Shown here one piece after another: positions 32,559 to 44,052 of a stretch of 64,000 nucleotides of DNA. Positions within the stretch are counted from its first letter, which is position 1, and each line of letters opens with the position of its first letter. Where the stretch lies: the NCBI GenBank assembly GCA_001566295.1, contig KQ964257.1, forward strand, positions 248,001 through 312,000. Direction: 5' to 3'. Made by a program: the position numbers and the translations under genes. Origin of the DNA: Microdochium bolleyi. Its lineage: Eukaryota; Ascomycota; Sordariomycetes; Xylariales; Microdochiaceae. Below the pieces are notes generated by a model. That model made no database searches, was not told the origin of the DNA, and saw only the letters and a list, made by a program, of their open reading frames with translations.

Positions 32559-33264
32559 CTCTGTACAGGAGAGGGTTGTTGTCTCCAGGTTCTTCCCTCG
32601 ATCGTTGCATATGTTCTACCACGACCGTAGAAACAGGAATACAACATAGCCAATCATTGTTATGATTTGGGCTTCGTGTTATAGCACCCGCCAGCCATGT
32701 ACCATCACCACGGAACTGGGCTGCTCCCTTTAGGTCCAGAGATACATGACACAGAAATCAGACATAGCTGGCGATCATGCCGTTGCCATTCCGTGAGCAT
32801 CACAGGTCATGTTCGCAATCACTTTTTGAACCAGAAATTTACAATAGGTTACATGCGACACACAATGGTAGGAGTGACTATGTCACCAGGATTGTGCTCG
32901 TCGACAGGGATTTGATGATGCTTACTGGTGCAATGAAATGCGCTCGTCATTGCTCCGTCAAACGTGACTCGTGTCTCAACATCCTCCCGATGAACATTCA
33001 GATGACAACATCCAACATCTGTAGTGTCTACCCTAATGTACGTGCTCAGTTTATCCACTTCTGAACAAAAAGGCATGGTTCTGCGCACGGAACACAAGGC
33101 CCCGCTTTAATCAATAGTCTAAATCGAGCATGTGGTGCTAGATTAGATCATCTGTGAAAAAGGGGGTCTCCCGGCAACGCCCTTTGTCATAAGACGGGAA
33201 AGGCGCAGTGAAGTCTTATTGCTCCCCGTTCAATCTGACAAAATATTCAGCAACACAGGAAAAT
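32559..33264. other. Intergenic region
   Basis: This is the 3' flank of the DUF7580 gene and the promoter of the acyltransferase. No supported gene; the small frames are AT-rich with random composition. Confidence 0.55.
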
Positions 33265-34809
33265 ATGGACGTGATATGGCGCTTACTCGGCTCTCCCGCG
33301 AGGATTGCCCCTCCCAGGGTGCAGAGCGATGATGTGTACCCCGTTCACATGCTGGACGATACGAAAACACTCCGGGGTATCGTTGTGGCCTGGACCATGC
33401 GCGTCGACGACGTGCTCGATCCAGAGAAGCTGCATGGGGCACTGGCCCGTCTTCTGGAAATCGGGGATTGGAAGAAGCTCGGGGGTCGCCTCAGAGTAAA
33501 GGTAGTCGAACTCACCTCTCAAGCTCTTGTTTCGCTGTTGCTGACTTGGAGACACTAGGATGATGGAGGTCTAGAACTTCATGTCCCGCAGCCTTTTACG
33601 ACAGAGAGGCCTGCCGTGTCCTATAGCCACGAGGTCATTCCGATGAACATCGCGGATCACCCTCTGGCAAAGAGATTCCCATCGCGAACAGTAGGCCCCT
33701 CCGTCCAGCCGGGGCCGCCAGCTTTCCGATCATTCGCCGCCCGTCAAGGAGCACCCACGACTCTCGAGGACTTCATATACACGGACAATCCCCAACTGTC
33801 TCTGCACATTACCTCGTTCCAAGATACGACTCTCCTTGGCCTCTCTTTCCCCCACACAGCAATGGACGTGATGGGCCAGCAAGCGCTTCTGCGCAGCTGG
33901 TGCTTGGTGCTGGCTGGTCGCGAATCAGATGTTCCTCCTCTCCTGGGGGCCCGCGAGGATCGCCTCATCGCGGCCGTAAAAAACAATGGAGCCAAGGAGG
34001 ACTTCAAGCTAGCCTCCAAGGTAATGCAGGGGTTTGGACTACTGAAGTTCGGAATGCGGTTTGCGCTAGACATGGCGCGCAATCCTGTCGTCGAAACGAA
34101 ATCCATTTTCCTCCCTCAGGCAACCGTCGCGGCCTTGCGAAAACAGGTGGAGATGGACCTCGGCCCTTCCGAGGATGGCAAGGCACCCTTCATCAGTACC
34201 GGGGACGTGCTCACGGCATGGGCCACGCGCGCCATAGCTTCGTCCCTCCCCCAGCCACGACCCGTGACAGTGCTCCATGCACTGAACACCAGGTTTCGGT
34301 TGAAGCCTCTGATCGAGGCACAGGGCGTCTTTGTCCAGAATATGGCGGTGGCAGCCTACACATTCCTGTCTGCAGATGAAGCGCTAGACTCACTTGGTCA
34401 GATTGCGCTGGAGAATCGGCGTCAACTGGCTGAGCAGGCGACGGAAGGCCAGGTCCTCTCCTTCCTGCACGAGCTTTTGAAGGACTCCAAGACAGGAGGT
34501 GATCCGAGAGTACTCTGTGGGGACTCCGACGCACTCCTGCTGCCATTCACCAACTGGGACAGGGCAAACATGTACGAGACGGCCGACTTCGGTCCCGCCG
34601 TCATGGATGCCACAAAGACATCAACGAGAAGTAGTCCTCCTGGCACTTTATCGTACCATCATGCAGACTCCATGGTTGACAGCTCAGCGGGGAGGAATGT
34701 CGTTGTCGTGCTGGGCAAGGACCACGGGGGCAATTACTGGTTGACAGGGCTTCTGTTACCTGCGACATGGGCAAGGATTGAGGAGGAGTTCATGACATTG
34801 TGCGCATAG
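33265..34809 (+). CDS. HXXXD-motif (BAHD-like) acyltransferase, trichothecene 3-O-acetyltransferase-like
   Basis: Two exons, 33265-33501 and 33559-34809, give 495 residues. Met at 33265 was chosen over the frame start at 33208 because MDVIWRLLGSP.. begins the family-like segment; the alternative adds 19 residues. The N-terminal domain has YPVHMLDDTKTLRG and EIGDWKKLGGRL, usual in fungal members of the transferase family (PF02458). The catalytic HXXXD is His178-Thr-Ala-Met-Asp182 (PHTAMDVMG). The second family motif, DFGWG, is reduced to DFGPA, as in some fungal relatives. Such enzymes move an acyl group from CoA to an alcohol or amine of a secondary metabolite. Neighbouring P450s suggest a role in metabolite decoration; the substrate is unknown. 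Confidence 0.87.
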
Positions 34810-35469
34810 TCTATCGCTTCTATGTGTTGGGGTGAGTTAAGCCTAGGAGCGAAATTTCTTTCATCTCATAGATTACTCTTGGTCTTCTCCTGGTCTACCA
34901 ATGTTCAACCATCTTACTCTGTTGCTAGTCTCTCGTGACTGACAACAGCTGCCCTACAGCACGTCTCGCTGTCAGCCCTAATTGTTTGCACAATAGGTAG
35001 AGCCTTCTCGGTAGTAGCCATCTCCTCCGCACGGACTTGGGACTGCAACTGTACATCTTTCAAGTTCCTCCTGGTGGAGTCGTTAGTGTGGTCGTCCGAT
35101 GCACCAGGCCAGTGTCCTTGCCTTGTCATCGGAAAGCCGGTGCCATCATGGCCCATTACGACACCCCAACCGGCGTACATGCCAGCAGATCTACGCTGAT
35201 GCAGTGGGAATACTCTACTCGAGCACCTCATTTCCTACAGGGGCTCTTCCAGCAAAACCTCTCCTCGTTCCATAACATCGTGTTCAACCTCCATTTCGTC
35301 ACGTATCAAGTAAGAAAGACAAGATTGCACCGTGCCAGATTCTACCTTCTCAGGGCGTCGCATAAAGAAATGAGACTTTAGCTCCCTGAGCACTCTGTCG
35401 TCCAGTGCCACATTACAAGCATCCGTAGACTCAAAACCATCATCACCCCCCTTTCCACCCGCGCAGCGA
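34810..35469. other. Intergenic region between convergent genes
   Basis: This is the 3' flanks of the acyltransferase (+) and the first P450 (-). Frames at 34914-35231 (-) and 35037-35381 (+) show no domain or splice support. Confidence 0.55.
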
Positions 35470-37255
35470 CTAGTGAATGAGTACTTGATCGCCCCAGGGC
35501 CTCGCGGCAATAGCCTCGAGCTGCTTCATACCCTCCTTGCTGAACCCGTTGACCCCGTACGCGAGCTCGGCGTCCCTCAGCGACGACCGCAGGAACGCGA
35601 CCACGACCATCTTCATCTTGAGCCGCGCGATGTGCATCCCCAGACAGATCCTGTTGCCGCCGCCAAAGCTGAAGTCGGCCTCGCGCATCGCGGTGGTGGC
35701 GTTGGCGTCCGCCCAGCGGTCCATATCGAACTTGTCCGGGTTCGCGTAGATGCTCAGGTCTCGCGAGATGCTGTAGGCGAGTGGCGACGCGGTGATGCCC
35801 TCGGGGACGAAGTGCCCGCAGATCTCTCGACCGCCGGAAGGCTGTGGGTGAGAAAAGGTTGGGAGAAAGGATCAGCTTCTGTGGGCAAATATTACTCGCG
35901 GCAGATATTATTCAAGGCGAACGGTTACTCACCACTTGCCGCGGAAGAGGTCCAGGAGCAGCCCCATACAGCCGTAAGACCTCGAGCACAAACTGTTCGA
36001 GATACACCAAGCTCGCCAGATCATCAACACCAGGGTGGACTGGCAGTTTCGCAAGCTCAATCTCTTCGATAAGCCTAGCCTTGATATCTGGGTGGCTCAG
36101 AACAAGCCACAGCATATACGAGGTGGTGTTTGCAGTCGTGTCTGTGCTGGCGAGCATGAGCATCAATGCGTTGGCAATGATCTCGTCTTCCGTGACCCCG
36201 CCGGTGTCTGCCTGCACCTCGAGAGCCTTTTCGAGCAGGATGGTCTGGGGCATGCCGCTACCGCCATCAAACTTGCGCGAGCGGTAGTCGTCGATATACT
36301 GTTTCGCCACCTTTTCCAGGCGGTCGATCACGTTTCGGAGCTGCCTGAACGGGAAGAAGGGCAGGTGGCGCGTCTGGGAGTAGGGAGACTGCCACAGGAC
36401 CAAGCGAAAGATGTTGAGCGGCATGACGCGCTTAATATCCTTGACATATTGGTTCTCCTGGGTTATCACGCTGATGTGTCAGCGGCAATCTTCCAAGAAA
36501 GGGAGTCTTGGGGGAGGGGGGTTGAGTCGCACTCACCTCGCCAGTCTCGAGCATGCCGAGTGACGATCCGAGGCTCAGCTCGGCCGTGACGTCCGCCGTG
36601 AAGTTCTTGAACCACCTCACAAGATCGACGTAGCTTTGAGACTCCCTTTCTCTCTCGATCTGCAGGATCAGCATGTCCACGTGCTTCTGTATGACTGGCT
36701 GGAACTTGATAACGTTGGACTGCGACGTTGCCGGTCCCAGGAGCTTGCGCATGCCGGCATGATAAGCCGGATCTGCCGTGGTGAGGATGTTCTGCGCCGA
36801 GGAGAAATTCGAGTCCTCGTAGAACTGCGTCTTGAGATACTCGCTGCGGAATCGGTGGATCTCCTTCGCCGCGCTGGGGTCCGTGATGGACACTTCACTC
36901 GGCGTGATCCGGAGAATGGGACCTGTCCAGCGTCAGTAGACGTCTCCGAAAGCGAGTCGAAGGGTGCACCCCGCTTATTACCGTAGCGCTTGTGCAGTTC
37001 ATGCAAATAGTACATCCTCGTCCCGTGGAAGACGTGGTAGACGATGGGCAAGCCGGTGAATTTGCTCCAGAGTGGTCCAGGAAGGCTCGCGAGCGGCCCG
37101 GTCAGCCCTGCATACACACTGTACTGTATGTTAAACCTCTCAGCACCGCTCATTTCGAGTTCATATGCCTAGCGTGATATTCGACGTACTGATGCATAGG
37201 TCAAAGCGAACAGCCCTGTGCTCAGAGCGAGCAAGTTCACGTTGCCAACTTCCAT
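35470..37255 (-). CDS. Cytochrome P450 monooxygenase (first of two)
   Basis: Five exons, 37255-37190, 37123-36982, 36922-36537, 36457-35933 and 35841-35470, preserve phase and give 496 residues. The start MEVGNVNLLALSTGLFALTY provides a short membrane anchor, and LPGP follows as the Pro-rich hinge. The I-helix region reads LASTDTTANTTSY (Asp-Thr-Thr oxygen-activation motif), the K-helix ExxR is EVLR, and PDKFDMDRW is the PERF-like segment. The haem loop FSFGGGNRICLG places the axial Cys at 439. ER membrane location is expected. The fungal subfamily is not assigned. TATATA on this strand about 100 bases upstream supports the start. It neighbours an acyltransferase and another P450. Confidence 0.92.
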
Positions 37256-38693
37256 TGTTGTTACACCAAGAGCGCTGCATACGCGACAAAAGTAGTAGGC
37301 AAGGTTAATGTGGCTGGATGAGCCATCACCCCCACAGAGGTTCAGGTGGCCCTTTCCTATATAGACATCGACGACAGAACGGCCAGGTAATCGGGATCAG
37401 GTTGCATTGTGATCTCGAAAGCCCCTGCACGATCACTTTATGCAGCGGTTACGATGATAGCCATGATGGCGCTTTTCATTGGCGAGCGTACGGACGAACG
37501 CGAGCAGCTTGCCTGTGCATGATGTCTACCCCGCTTTGCGTGACCCAAGTACAGAGCTGATACGCTGGTTGAAATCATGCAGCTTGGTATGCATGCATGG
37601 GTTGGCGGGCATAAGCAGGGCACAGGGCACTATAGCCAGGTTTCATCCCTATCACGATGCCATGGCTCCTGTCCGGAACGAGTTGTGGTTCGTTTGAGGT
37701 GAGAATGCTACCATGCACAAATGTCAATATTGATTCGACACTGTTGTGCTTGCCGAGTGTTCGCAGTGTATGGTGTTTACCCGTCACATCGGGAGATTCT
37801 GACGAGGTTCTGGGAGCTTACTGGTTCACAGCTCGGAAAGCACTTTGAATTGAGTTGTGAATCGCTGTCCAAGTGCGTACGACAAGCCAAGAAGTGATGT
37901 CCAAAGTGCGCGATCAATATAGCAACAAAAGGAAGATGCAAAGGAACTGCTTTTCGGCAGACATGAGCTGTCAGGTCTGTCCCGGTTTCTGGTATGCCTG
38001 GCGGAGGAGGCATATCACACATCAAAACCAGAACAGGTTCATAGTGAGCCATGTAGAACAGCTCGGGGATCCCTAGACCAGAAATCTGCAAGCATGTGCT
38101 ACCACGAGCAAGATGTCTGGCATGTGAAAGCCGACTGGCATCTGTCTTGAGCCAGACTAATTTGTATCGGATGCGTTGAGAGAAACATGCGGCTGAACCC
38201 ACGACCCAATTCGGTCAAGTAAGCAAACCAGCTTACTTTGTACCGGTACCCATCGGAGCAACTTTTAACGGCGGACATAGTAGCTTTGCTCTGTGAGACG
38301 TTTAAGAAACTAGGAAACCTTAAAACGTGCAACCCACCACGCCCACCATGCTCACACTTTTTGCGGCTGATAATGAGACATTGTCTTTCCAAGTCCGATC
38401 TGGGTCCTTGGAGACAGGTCCTACATTTGTACAAACCATCCAAGGGAGCTACCCACACAAAGGTCTAAGACACGGGCCGTCCCTGACATGCTATCAGCTC
38501 TTTCCAAAGGCGGCGGGAAGGTGTCGAGGGTCGAACTTTGTCGGTGTTTCTTCAGCTTGTGATTGTGGGACGCTAGAAGGATGAGGTTTGCATAAAGAGC
38601 TGTAAATAACCACCTTCCTCGACGCAGAGCCATCTAGTGCGATTTTTCCACACACCAAGGCCGACCGGCAAAATCTTGTGACTTCCGTCCAAA
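37256..38693. other. Intergenic region with P450 promoter
   Basis: TATATA at 37358-37363 is about 103 bases upstream of the P450 start at 37255. The rest (1.3 kb) includes the promoter of the alpha/beta hydrolase gene. None of the small frames here is supported. Confidence 0.5.
37358..37363 (-). promoter_or_regulatory. TATA box of the first P450
   Basis: TATATA in the context CCTATATAG on + (palindromic core) is 103 bases before the proposed ATG at 37255. Confidence 0.5.
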
Positions 38694-40022
38694 ATGATCT
38701 TCGAACTGTTGGGCCGCCTGGCGGCAATGTACATCAAATTCATTGCCAGCATCGGCGTCTACCTCGCCGTGTTTGTGTTCTCCGTGTCAGGCAACTCAAC
38801 CATCACCAGGTCTATTCTGATCCTGGCCCAGCGTATCTTCACTGCCCTGGTGCAGAGCCTGTCCGGCGTCGTCCTCATCGTCAAGAGCATCTTCACCAAC
38901 GAGACCAGCCCGGGGCTCATCCGGTACATGGTGGACCACCTGTATGAAATCATCACCTTCGTGTTCGACCTCATCCGGCCCTCTGGTGTCATCACCACCG
39001 GCGAGCCCGACGAGGCTCCGATCAACGACTACTGGGAGCTCGACCTCAAGCTGAAGGCGAACCGGCAGGCCATCGGCGCGCAGGTCCAGCGCGTGCTGCT
39101 TACGGTCCGCAACATCATCGCCATCGGCACGGAGCGCAACCTCCCCACAAGTCTCGACCAGCTGCCCATGAACATCGAGTTGCCCAGCGACAGAGATGCG
39201 CAGGGCAACCCGCCTTCCCCGACCTACATCGCCACGCCCCAGGGCGGCGCCGCCTCGGCGGCCTGGGACGAGAAGTGGATCTACATCAACGGCATCGGCA
39301 ACGAGCGCGTGTGGTTCGAGCGCGCGTGCCACAAGATCAGCGAGGCCTTCCAGCGGCAGGTCACGGGCGTGTACAACCGCAGCGACGGCATCCTGTGGGA
39401 CATGATCCAGTGCTTCGGCGAGCACTCGGCCGTCAGCGAGGCCGACAACAGCCTCATCCAGCGCACCGCGTCGAGCATTGCCGCCGAGCAGCGCCTCGAG
39501 GACGAGATCCGCGGCGCCCTCTGGCCCACGAGCCCGGGCGTCCCGCCGCCCAAGAAGCTTGTCCTCATCTGCCACTCCCAGGGGTGCCTGCTCACCCGGC
39601 TCGCGCTGCAGGCGCTGGTCGTGGAGAACCCGGAGGGGTCCCAGCGGCGCAACGACATGCGCGAGAAGCTCCGCGTGTTCCCCTTTGCGAACCCGAGCAT
39701 GGACTGGCGCGTCAAGGACAACGACAAGACCACCCAGTTCCTGGGGAACTACGCCCACACCACCGAGCATTACGCCCACGAGGTCGACTTCGTCGCCATG
39801 CTCGGCGTCATCTCGCACATGAAGAGCGCAAGGGGCCCCAAGGCAGGCTTCATGCAGGGCGGGTCGAGCGTCTTCACCAGCATCAAGGGCCCCGTGAACC
39901 CTGCCGTTGGCCATCTCTTTGGCGCGCACTACGCATTGGACCCGGAGTGGTACAAAAATGCGGACGACAATGGGGAGCCGTCGCGGCTGTTTGAGGCCCT
40001 GGGCGGTGTTCCCATTGCTTAG
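38694..40022 (+). CDS. Membrane-anchored alpha/beta-hydrolase-fold (DUF676-like) protein
   Basis: A single exon encodes 442 residues. Two long hydrophobic stretches near the N-terminus (about 8-32 and 40-62, the latter ending GVVLIVKSIF) suggest membrane insertion or amphipathic association. After a linker, WIYINGIGNERVWFER and VTGVYNRSDGILWDMIQC fit the lid and core of DUF676-like hydrolases. The nucleophile elbow is LVLICHSQGCLLTRLAL with Ser295; the first Gly of the GxSxG pattern is Cys. Candidate acid/His residues lie in later conserved segments (YAHEVDFVAMLGV; GHLFGAHYAL). A lipase or esterase role is inferred from the fold. It lies between two P450 genes, so a role in the same pathway is possible but not shown. 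Confidence 0.75.
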   Translation: MIFELLGRLAAMYIKFIASIGVYLAVFVFSVSGNSTITRSILILAQRIFTALVQSLSGVVLIVKSIFTNETSPGLIRYMVDHLYEIITFVFDLIRPSGVITTGEPDEAPINDYWELDLKLKANRQAIGAQVQRVLLTVRNIIAIGTERNLPTSLDQLPMNIELPSDRDAQGNPPSPTYIATPQGGAASAAWDEKWIYINGIGNERVWFERACHKISEAFQRQVTGVYNRSDGILWDMIQCFGEHSAVSEADNSLIQRTASSIAAEQRLEDEIRGALWPTSPGVPPPKKLVLICHSQGCLLTRLALQALVVENPEGSQRRNDMREKLRVFPFANPSMDWRVKDNDKTTQFLGNYAHTTEHYAHEVDFVAMLGVISHMKSARGPKAGFMQGGSSVFTSIKGPVNPAVGHLFGAHYALDPEWYKNADDNGEPSRLFEALGGVPIA

Positions 40023-40358
40023 TCGGTATTTGATTCTGGATGGGGAGCCGCAGGCTCATCACGGGGTTCAGGGGCTCACTAACCCCAGAGAGTGACTTGA
40101 GAATTTTTTGTTTGAACTTTGGCTGCATATTAACACCGTTGTCGGTTGAAGAATGCCTAAGATGGTTAGAGCAGATCCAAAGTGTAGACAGGGGACAGAG
40201 CGAGCCTGTCTGTAGCGTCACAGAAGTCGATTTGTATTCACACGTAATTTCCGCGTTTCAATACTATTCTAGTCTTTGCGTATCGTACGAATCTAGCAAG
40301 TTCTAAGCAGTGCAGTTTTGTCTACAGGGCCATAGCTCCGTCTTTCGCGTCTACCATT
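40023..40358. other. Intergenic region between convergent genes
   Basis: This is the 3' flanks of the hydrolase (+) and second P450 (-). Nothing else is visible. Confidence 0.6.
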
Positions 40359-42456
40359 CTAAGAAATCGTGACCCTGACGCCCTTGCTAGAGGACTTGGT
40401 CAGCGGAATGAACATGTCACGGTCGTACTTGACGTCCTCCTCAGTAGTCTCAAACAGCTCCATGTGCGGCAGAACACGCAGGGTCAGAGCAGTGACCAGG
40501 AGATACAGCTCGCATTGAGCCAGGCTACATACTGTTAGCAAGATCACTTCCACATACACAACATTCGTAGCAATCTCGCGACTCACTTGATACCCAGGCA
40601 CCCGCGGCTGCCCTTGCCAAACGACATGTGCGCATCATCCAGCTCTCGTCGCGTCTGGCCGAACTTGTTGACGCCCTCGGCGTCCTCACCAAACAGCCAG
40701 CGCTCGGCATCGAAGGTGTGCGAGTTGGGGAAGCTCTTCTCATTGTGGTGCGTGATGACGGCGGACATGCCGATGCCGTAGTCCTGCGGGATGACATACT
40801 GCACGGGCCTCGAGACGCCGGTCTTGGGGTCCGTCATCTCGCCCTTGTACAGCAGCGACTCGGCGGTGGGGACTCTTCCTGTGCGTGCCGACACGCCGTA
40901 CGAGAGCCGCAGGGCCTCTTGGATCACGGCGGACAGGAAGGGAAGCTTCTCGAGGACGGCCCAGCGCGGGAGGTTGAGCGGGTCCGAGACGACGGTCTGC
41001 AGCTCGGCGGTCAGGCGCGCGAGGGTGGCCGGCTGGGCGAGCAGGTAATACGTGATGATGGCGACGGTCCAGCTCGTGGTTTCGGTGCCGGCGTTCAGCA
41101 CGGCGGCGGCTTCGTCCGAGAGGCGCGTCACAGTCTTGAGCTCCTCGGGCAGGTCCGAGTTCAGGAGTGATGCGAAGACGGTGGGCTTGTCATTGTTGTT
41201 GGGGTCCAGCACGCCCGAGTCAAGATCGGCCTGGGTCTGGCGAACGTAGCTGGGGATGTCGACCTGTTGAAGGCGAAGAGAGAAATTGTTAGTCACTAAT
41301 ACCTTTGTACATATCGCCTTCATGATACTATGCCTCCAATTGCCGCATGCAAGCATGTAAGGTGTTGTCAGACTTACCATGAGGGTCTTGATGAAAAGGC
41401 CCATATCTTCGGGCAGAATGCTCGTCAAGCTATACCGCCAAACCTTGTGAGCCAGCTATACTAACACATTATCAGGACAGTGACGGATTGTCAGAACTTA
41501 CTACACAGCCGCGAGCGAAGTATGCTTCAGGAACGGGAAGTACCGGAACAAGAACACCGTCTGCAGCAAGCTGTATACAGGCTTGTGGTAGTTGGGCTCC
41601 CAGACGGGCTCGCCCTTGGGCCCCTGCCGGTCGAGGAATCCAAAGCTCTGCCCGAACGAGTACCCCGAGATGACGTCGCTGGTGAAGCAGCTGTACGCCG
41701 ACGCGAGGTCCAGCGGCTCCCGCCCACTCCACGCGAGAAGCCTGCTGCACAGACGCTGCACCTGGCCGGCGACCTGAGGCTCCAGCTTGGTCACCTGCGT
41801 CCGTGAAAAGAATTTGGCCACGGGGCCGCGCAGTTGCCGATGGCGGTCATGGTCGACGGTGGAGAAGCCAGAGTACTCGATGCTGTGTGGCCGGAAATTG
41901 CACTCAAGGTCAGCACTGGTAAGGATCACGAGGGGGCTGTGTTCAGCGGTCATCGCTGCGGTACTTGACCTACGCTGAACCCCTGACCTGGTGCGGAACC
42001 TTATCACGTTTCCTACCACCCGAGGGGAAGATCTCGTTGGCGAACTTAGGGTCGTTGCAGTGCTGCAATTTCAAGTCTGTCAGTCCCTTATCCAGACGCG
42101 TTGCCATCTCTCCACGTTGGCAGGTACGCTTGGAGTACCTCGAGGTAGGGTATACTCACAACTTCGTCGGGGTTGATGCGCACAATCGGGCCGTACGTCT
42201 CATGCATTTTGGCAATCTCGCTCGTGTACTTCCCGAAGCGGATCGTGTCATGAAAGAATTCCGGCAGGTATGTCATGGCGTTGAGCTTCGGGCCAGGGAT
42301 GTGGCTCAGCGGGTGCAGCGGCGAGACATTGTAGACGGCGCGGGCGAGGCCGAACGTCGTGCCGCCGGCGAGCAGCGTCGCGATGATGGCCTGGGCCGTG
42401 GACAGGTCCAGGTCATTCGTGATGAAGTCCCACAGGTCCTGGATGATGGTCGCCAT
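40359..42456 (-). CDS. Cytochrome P450 monooxygenase (second), trichodiene-oxygenase-like family
   Basis: Six exons, 42456-42160, 42062-41974, 41882-41502, 41429-41378, 41263-40587 and 40524-40359, give 553 residues in constant phase. The N-terminal anchor is in DLSTAQAIIATLLAGGTTFG, with HIPGPK next. FSTVDHDRHRQLRGPVAKFF is the helix-C segment common in trichodiene oxygenase/benzoate-hydroxylase-like fungal P450s. The I-helix has NAGTETTSW, the K-helix EALR, HTFDAERW is PERF-like, and the haem loop MSFGKGSRGCLGI places Cys495. The junction between exons 3 and 4 has an alternative (donor GTGTAG with acceptor ten codons earlier); I chose the GTAAGT donor. Together with the neighbouring P450 and acyltransferase it looks like a tailoring oxygenase; the substrate is unknown. 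Confidence 0.92.
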
Positions 42457-44052
42457 GGCCGCGATGGTGGACGGGCACGGTAGCAGTAGCGAGCCGCGAT
42501 GAGTAATATAGCAACGAGCAGGGAGTGGGAAGAGGAAGAAAGAACACCCATCGGCGTCTTCACGTGCACGATTCAGGGACTCACTTTTTCTTTCTCCATG
42601 CAACCTGCTACTCCTATATCAGGGGTCCTGACGCCGAGCGGGCCTTGGCCGCATGGCTGTGTGTTGCTCGCTGTCTGCAACTGTGCAATGTCCCCGCTGC
42701 TCCCTGCCTAGTCGGCCGAGAATGGAACCGTAAGCTGTCAAAAGCATGGCACCCTTGTCCCTTGGTTATTATCGATCTGGTGGGTTTTTCGTAAAAGCTG
42801 TCCAGTGTTTCGCTGGAGTGCCGATTCTGCTCCACCAAGCGAAGCACGGACAGCCACGATATCCCTGTCACAGACCCATTGCCCATGCGTTCCGTGCGTG
42901 GTTTCATGCCAACTGTGCCTTATCCACTCTCATCTTGCCGACAAGATTGCCTGTTTGAACATCGTGTGTCTCTGTGTAGGCAGGAACTGGGTCTTCTACA
43001 GGCTAGGGTGCGATTTGTGGTGCCTAGTTCCTGATTTCTATTACTGGGATAGAGGCCATACGATATTCTCCGTTGACTCCACTTCTTCAAGTGCCATGAG
43101 TACCCTAGGGTAGGGTATGGCATATCGCCTGGCGAGACAGGGGCATGTCCCCTATCAAGTAGAGCCACACCATTGGTTTGCGAGTTCCCTTTGTATACAA
43201 CAGAGCGCGTTATCAAGCGCATTGGCAAAATGTTGTTTTGACTAACGCAGAACGCAACCATGAGTATTGGTCGCTGGATTTGCCAGCCCTTTCTGTGTAG
43301 ATTTCATGCGGTAGTGAGTTTTGTATAGACGTGGAGAGCTGCGGCCACGAGACCTGGCCACTTTCCAGATGCCAGATCTACTTGCGCCTCTCAACCACGT
43401 TCGAGGCTGCACGTTGGCTGCTATCGAGAACTGCCTAGTTGTGTTCGCGACTTCCCAGGGGAGACTTTGGAAAATACCGAAAGCTAATCGCAGATGAGGA
43501 ATATTGCCATCGGCTACAGATGGCGCCGACTCGCCTTGCACTGATGTTAACCCCGCTGGCAGTATGTTGGTGTCGGGTTAAAATGAAATCAGCGTGGGGT
43601 AAAGCTGCGCTGCTGTAACCACGCGAGGAAGGCTTTTTATCAAGCAGTGCACATCCAAGTGCTGGCCTGCATAAACCCAATCTTCCACGTTGCGTGAGTT
43701 CCGCTCGCATGCATCGGAGTGCATTCCGCGGCGGCATAATCATCCACACATCTGTGGCTCGGATCCTGGTCCGCAACGCCAGCACGACTTCATGACGTCA
43801 GCATTCTGTCTGGCAGTTGGAGCGGGATACACCCAGGGTTCTTCAGAGCAATGGTGGGCCATTGTCGCAATCTTCGTGGATTGGAGACTGCTAGTGAGCA
43901 AACTATGATTCATTAAAGCACAATAATATTTTTTCCCAACAGCTTTGCAGCAAAAGAGCTGTGGCTACGAAGCGCATTCTGGCTTTCGCATTCATCGCTG
44001 CACGGCTGGTTTCATTTCGACATTCACTGAACCGAAGCAAACTTACCATCTC
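42457..44052. other. Intergenic region (1.6 kb)
   Basis: This contains the promoter of the second P450 (CCTATATC at 42613-42620, about 160 bases upstream of its start) and that of the NDH-2-like gene. No supported coding region; the small frames look random. Confidence 0.5.

Noticed and set aside
38796..39929. 377-codon antisense frame over the hydrolase gene
   Set aside because: The sense strand has a complete 442-codon protein with a nucleophile elbow; the antisense product has no recognisable feature.
41429..41502. Alternative exon 3-4 junction of the second P450 (donor GTGTAG)
   Set aside because: It also keeps the frame, but the GTAAGT donor two codons later is stronger and the resulting protein is equally good; left as a lower-ranked option.
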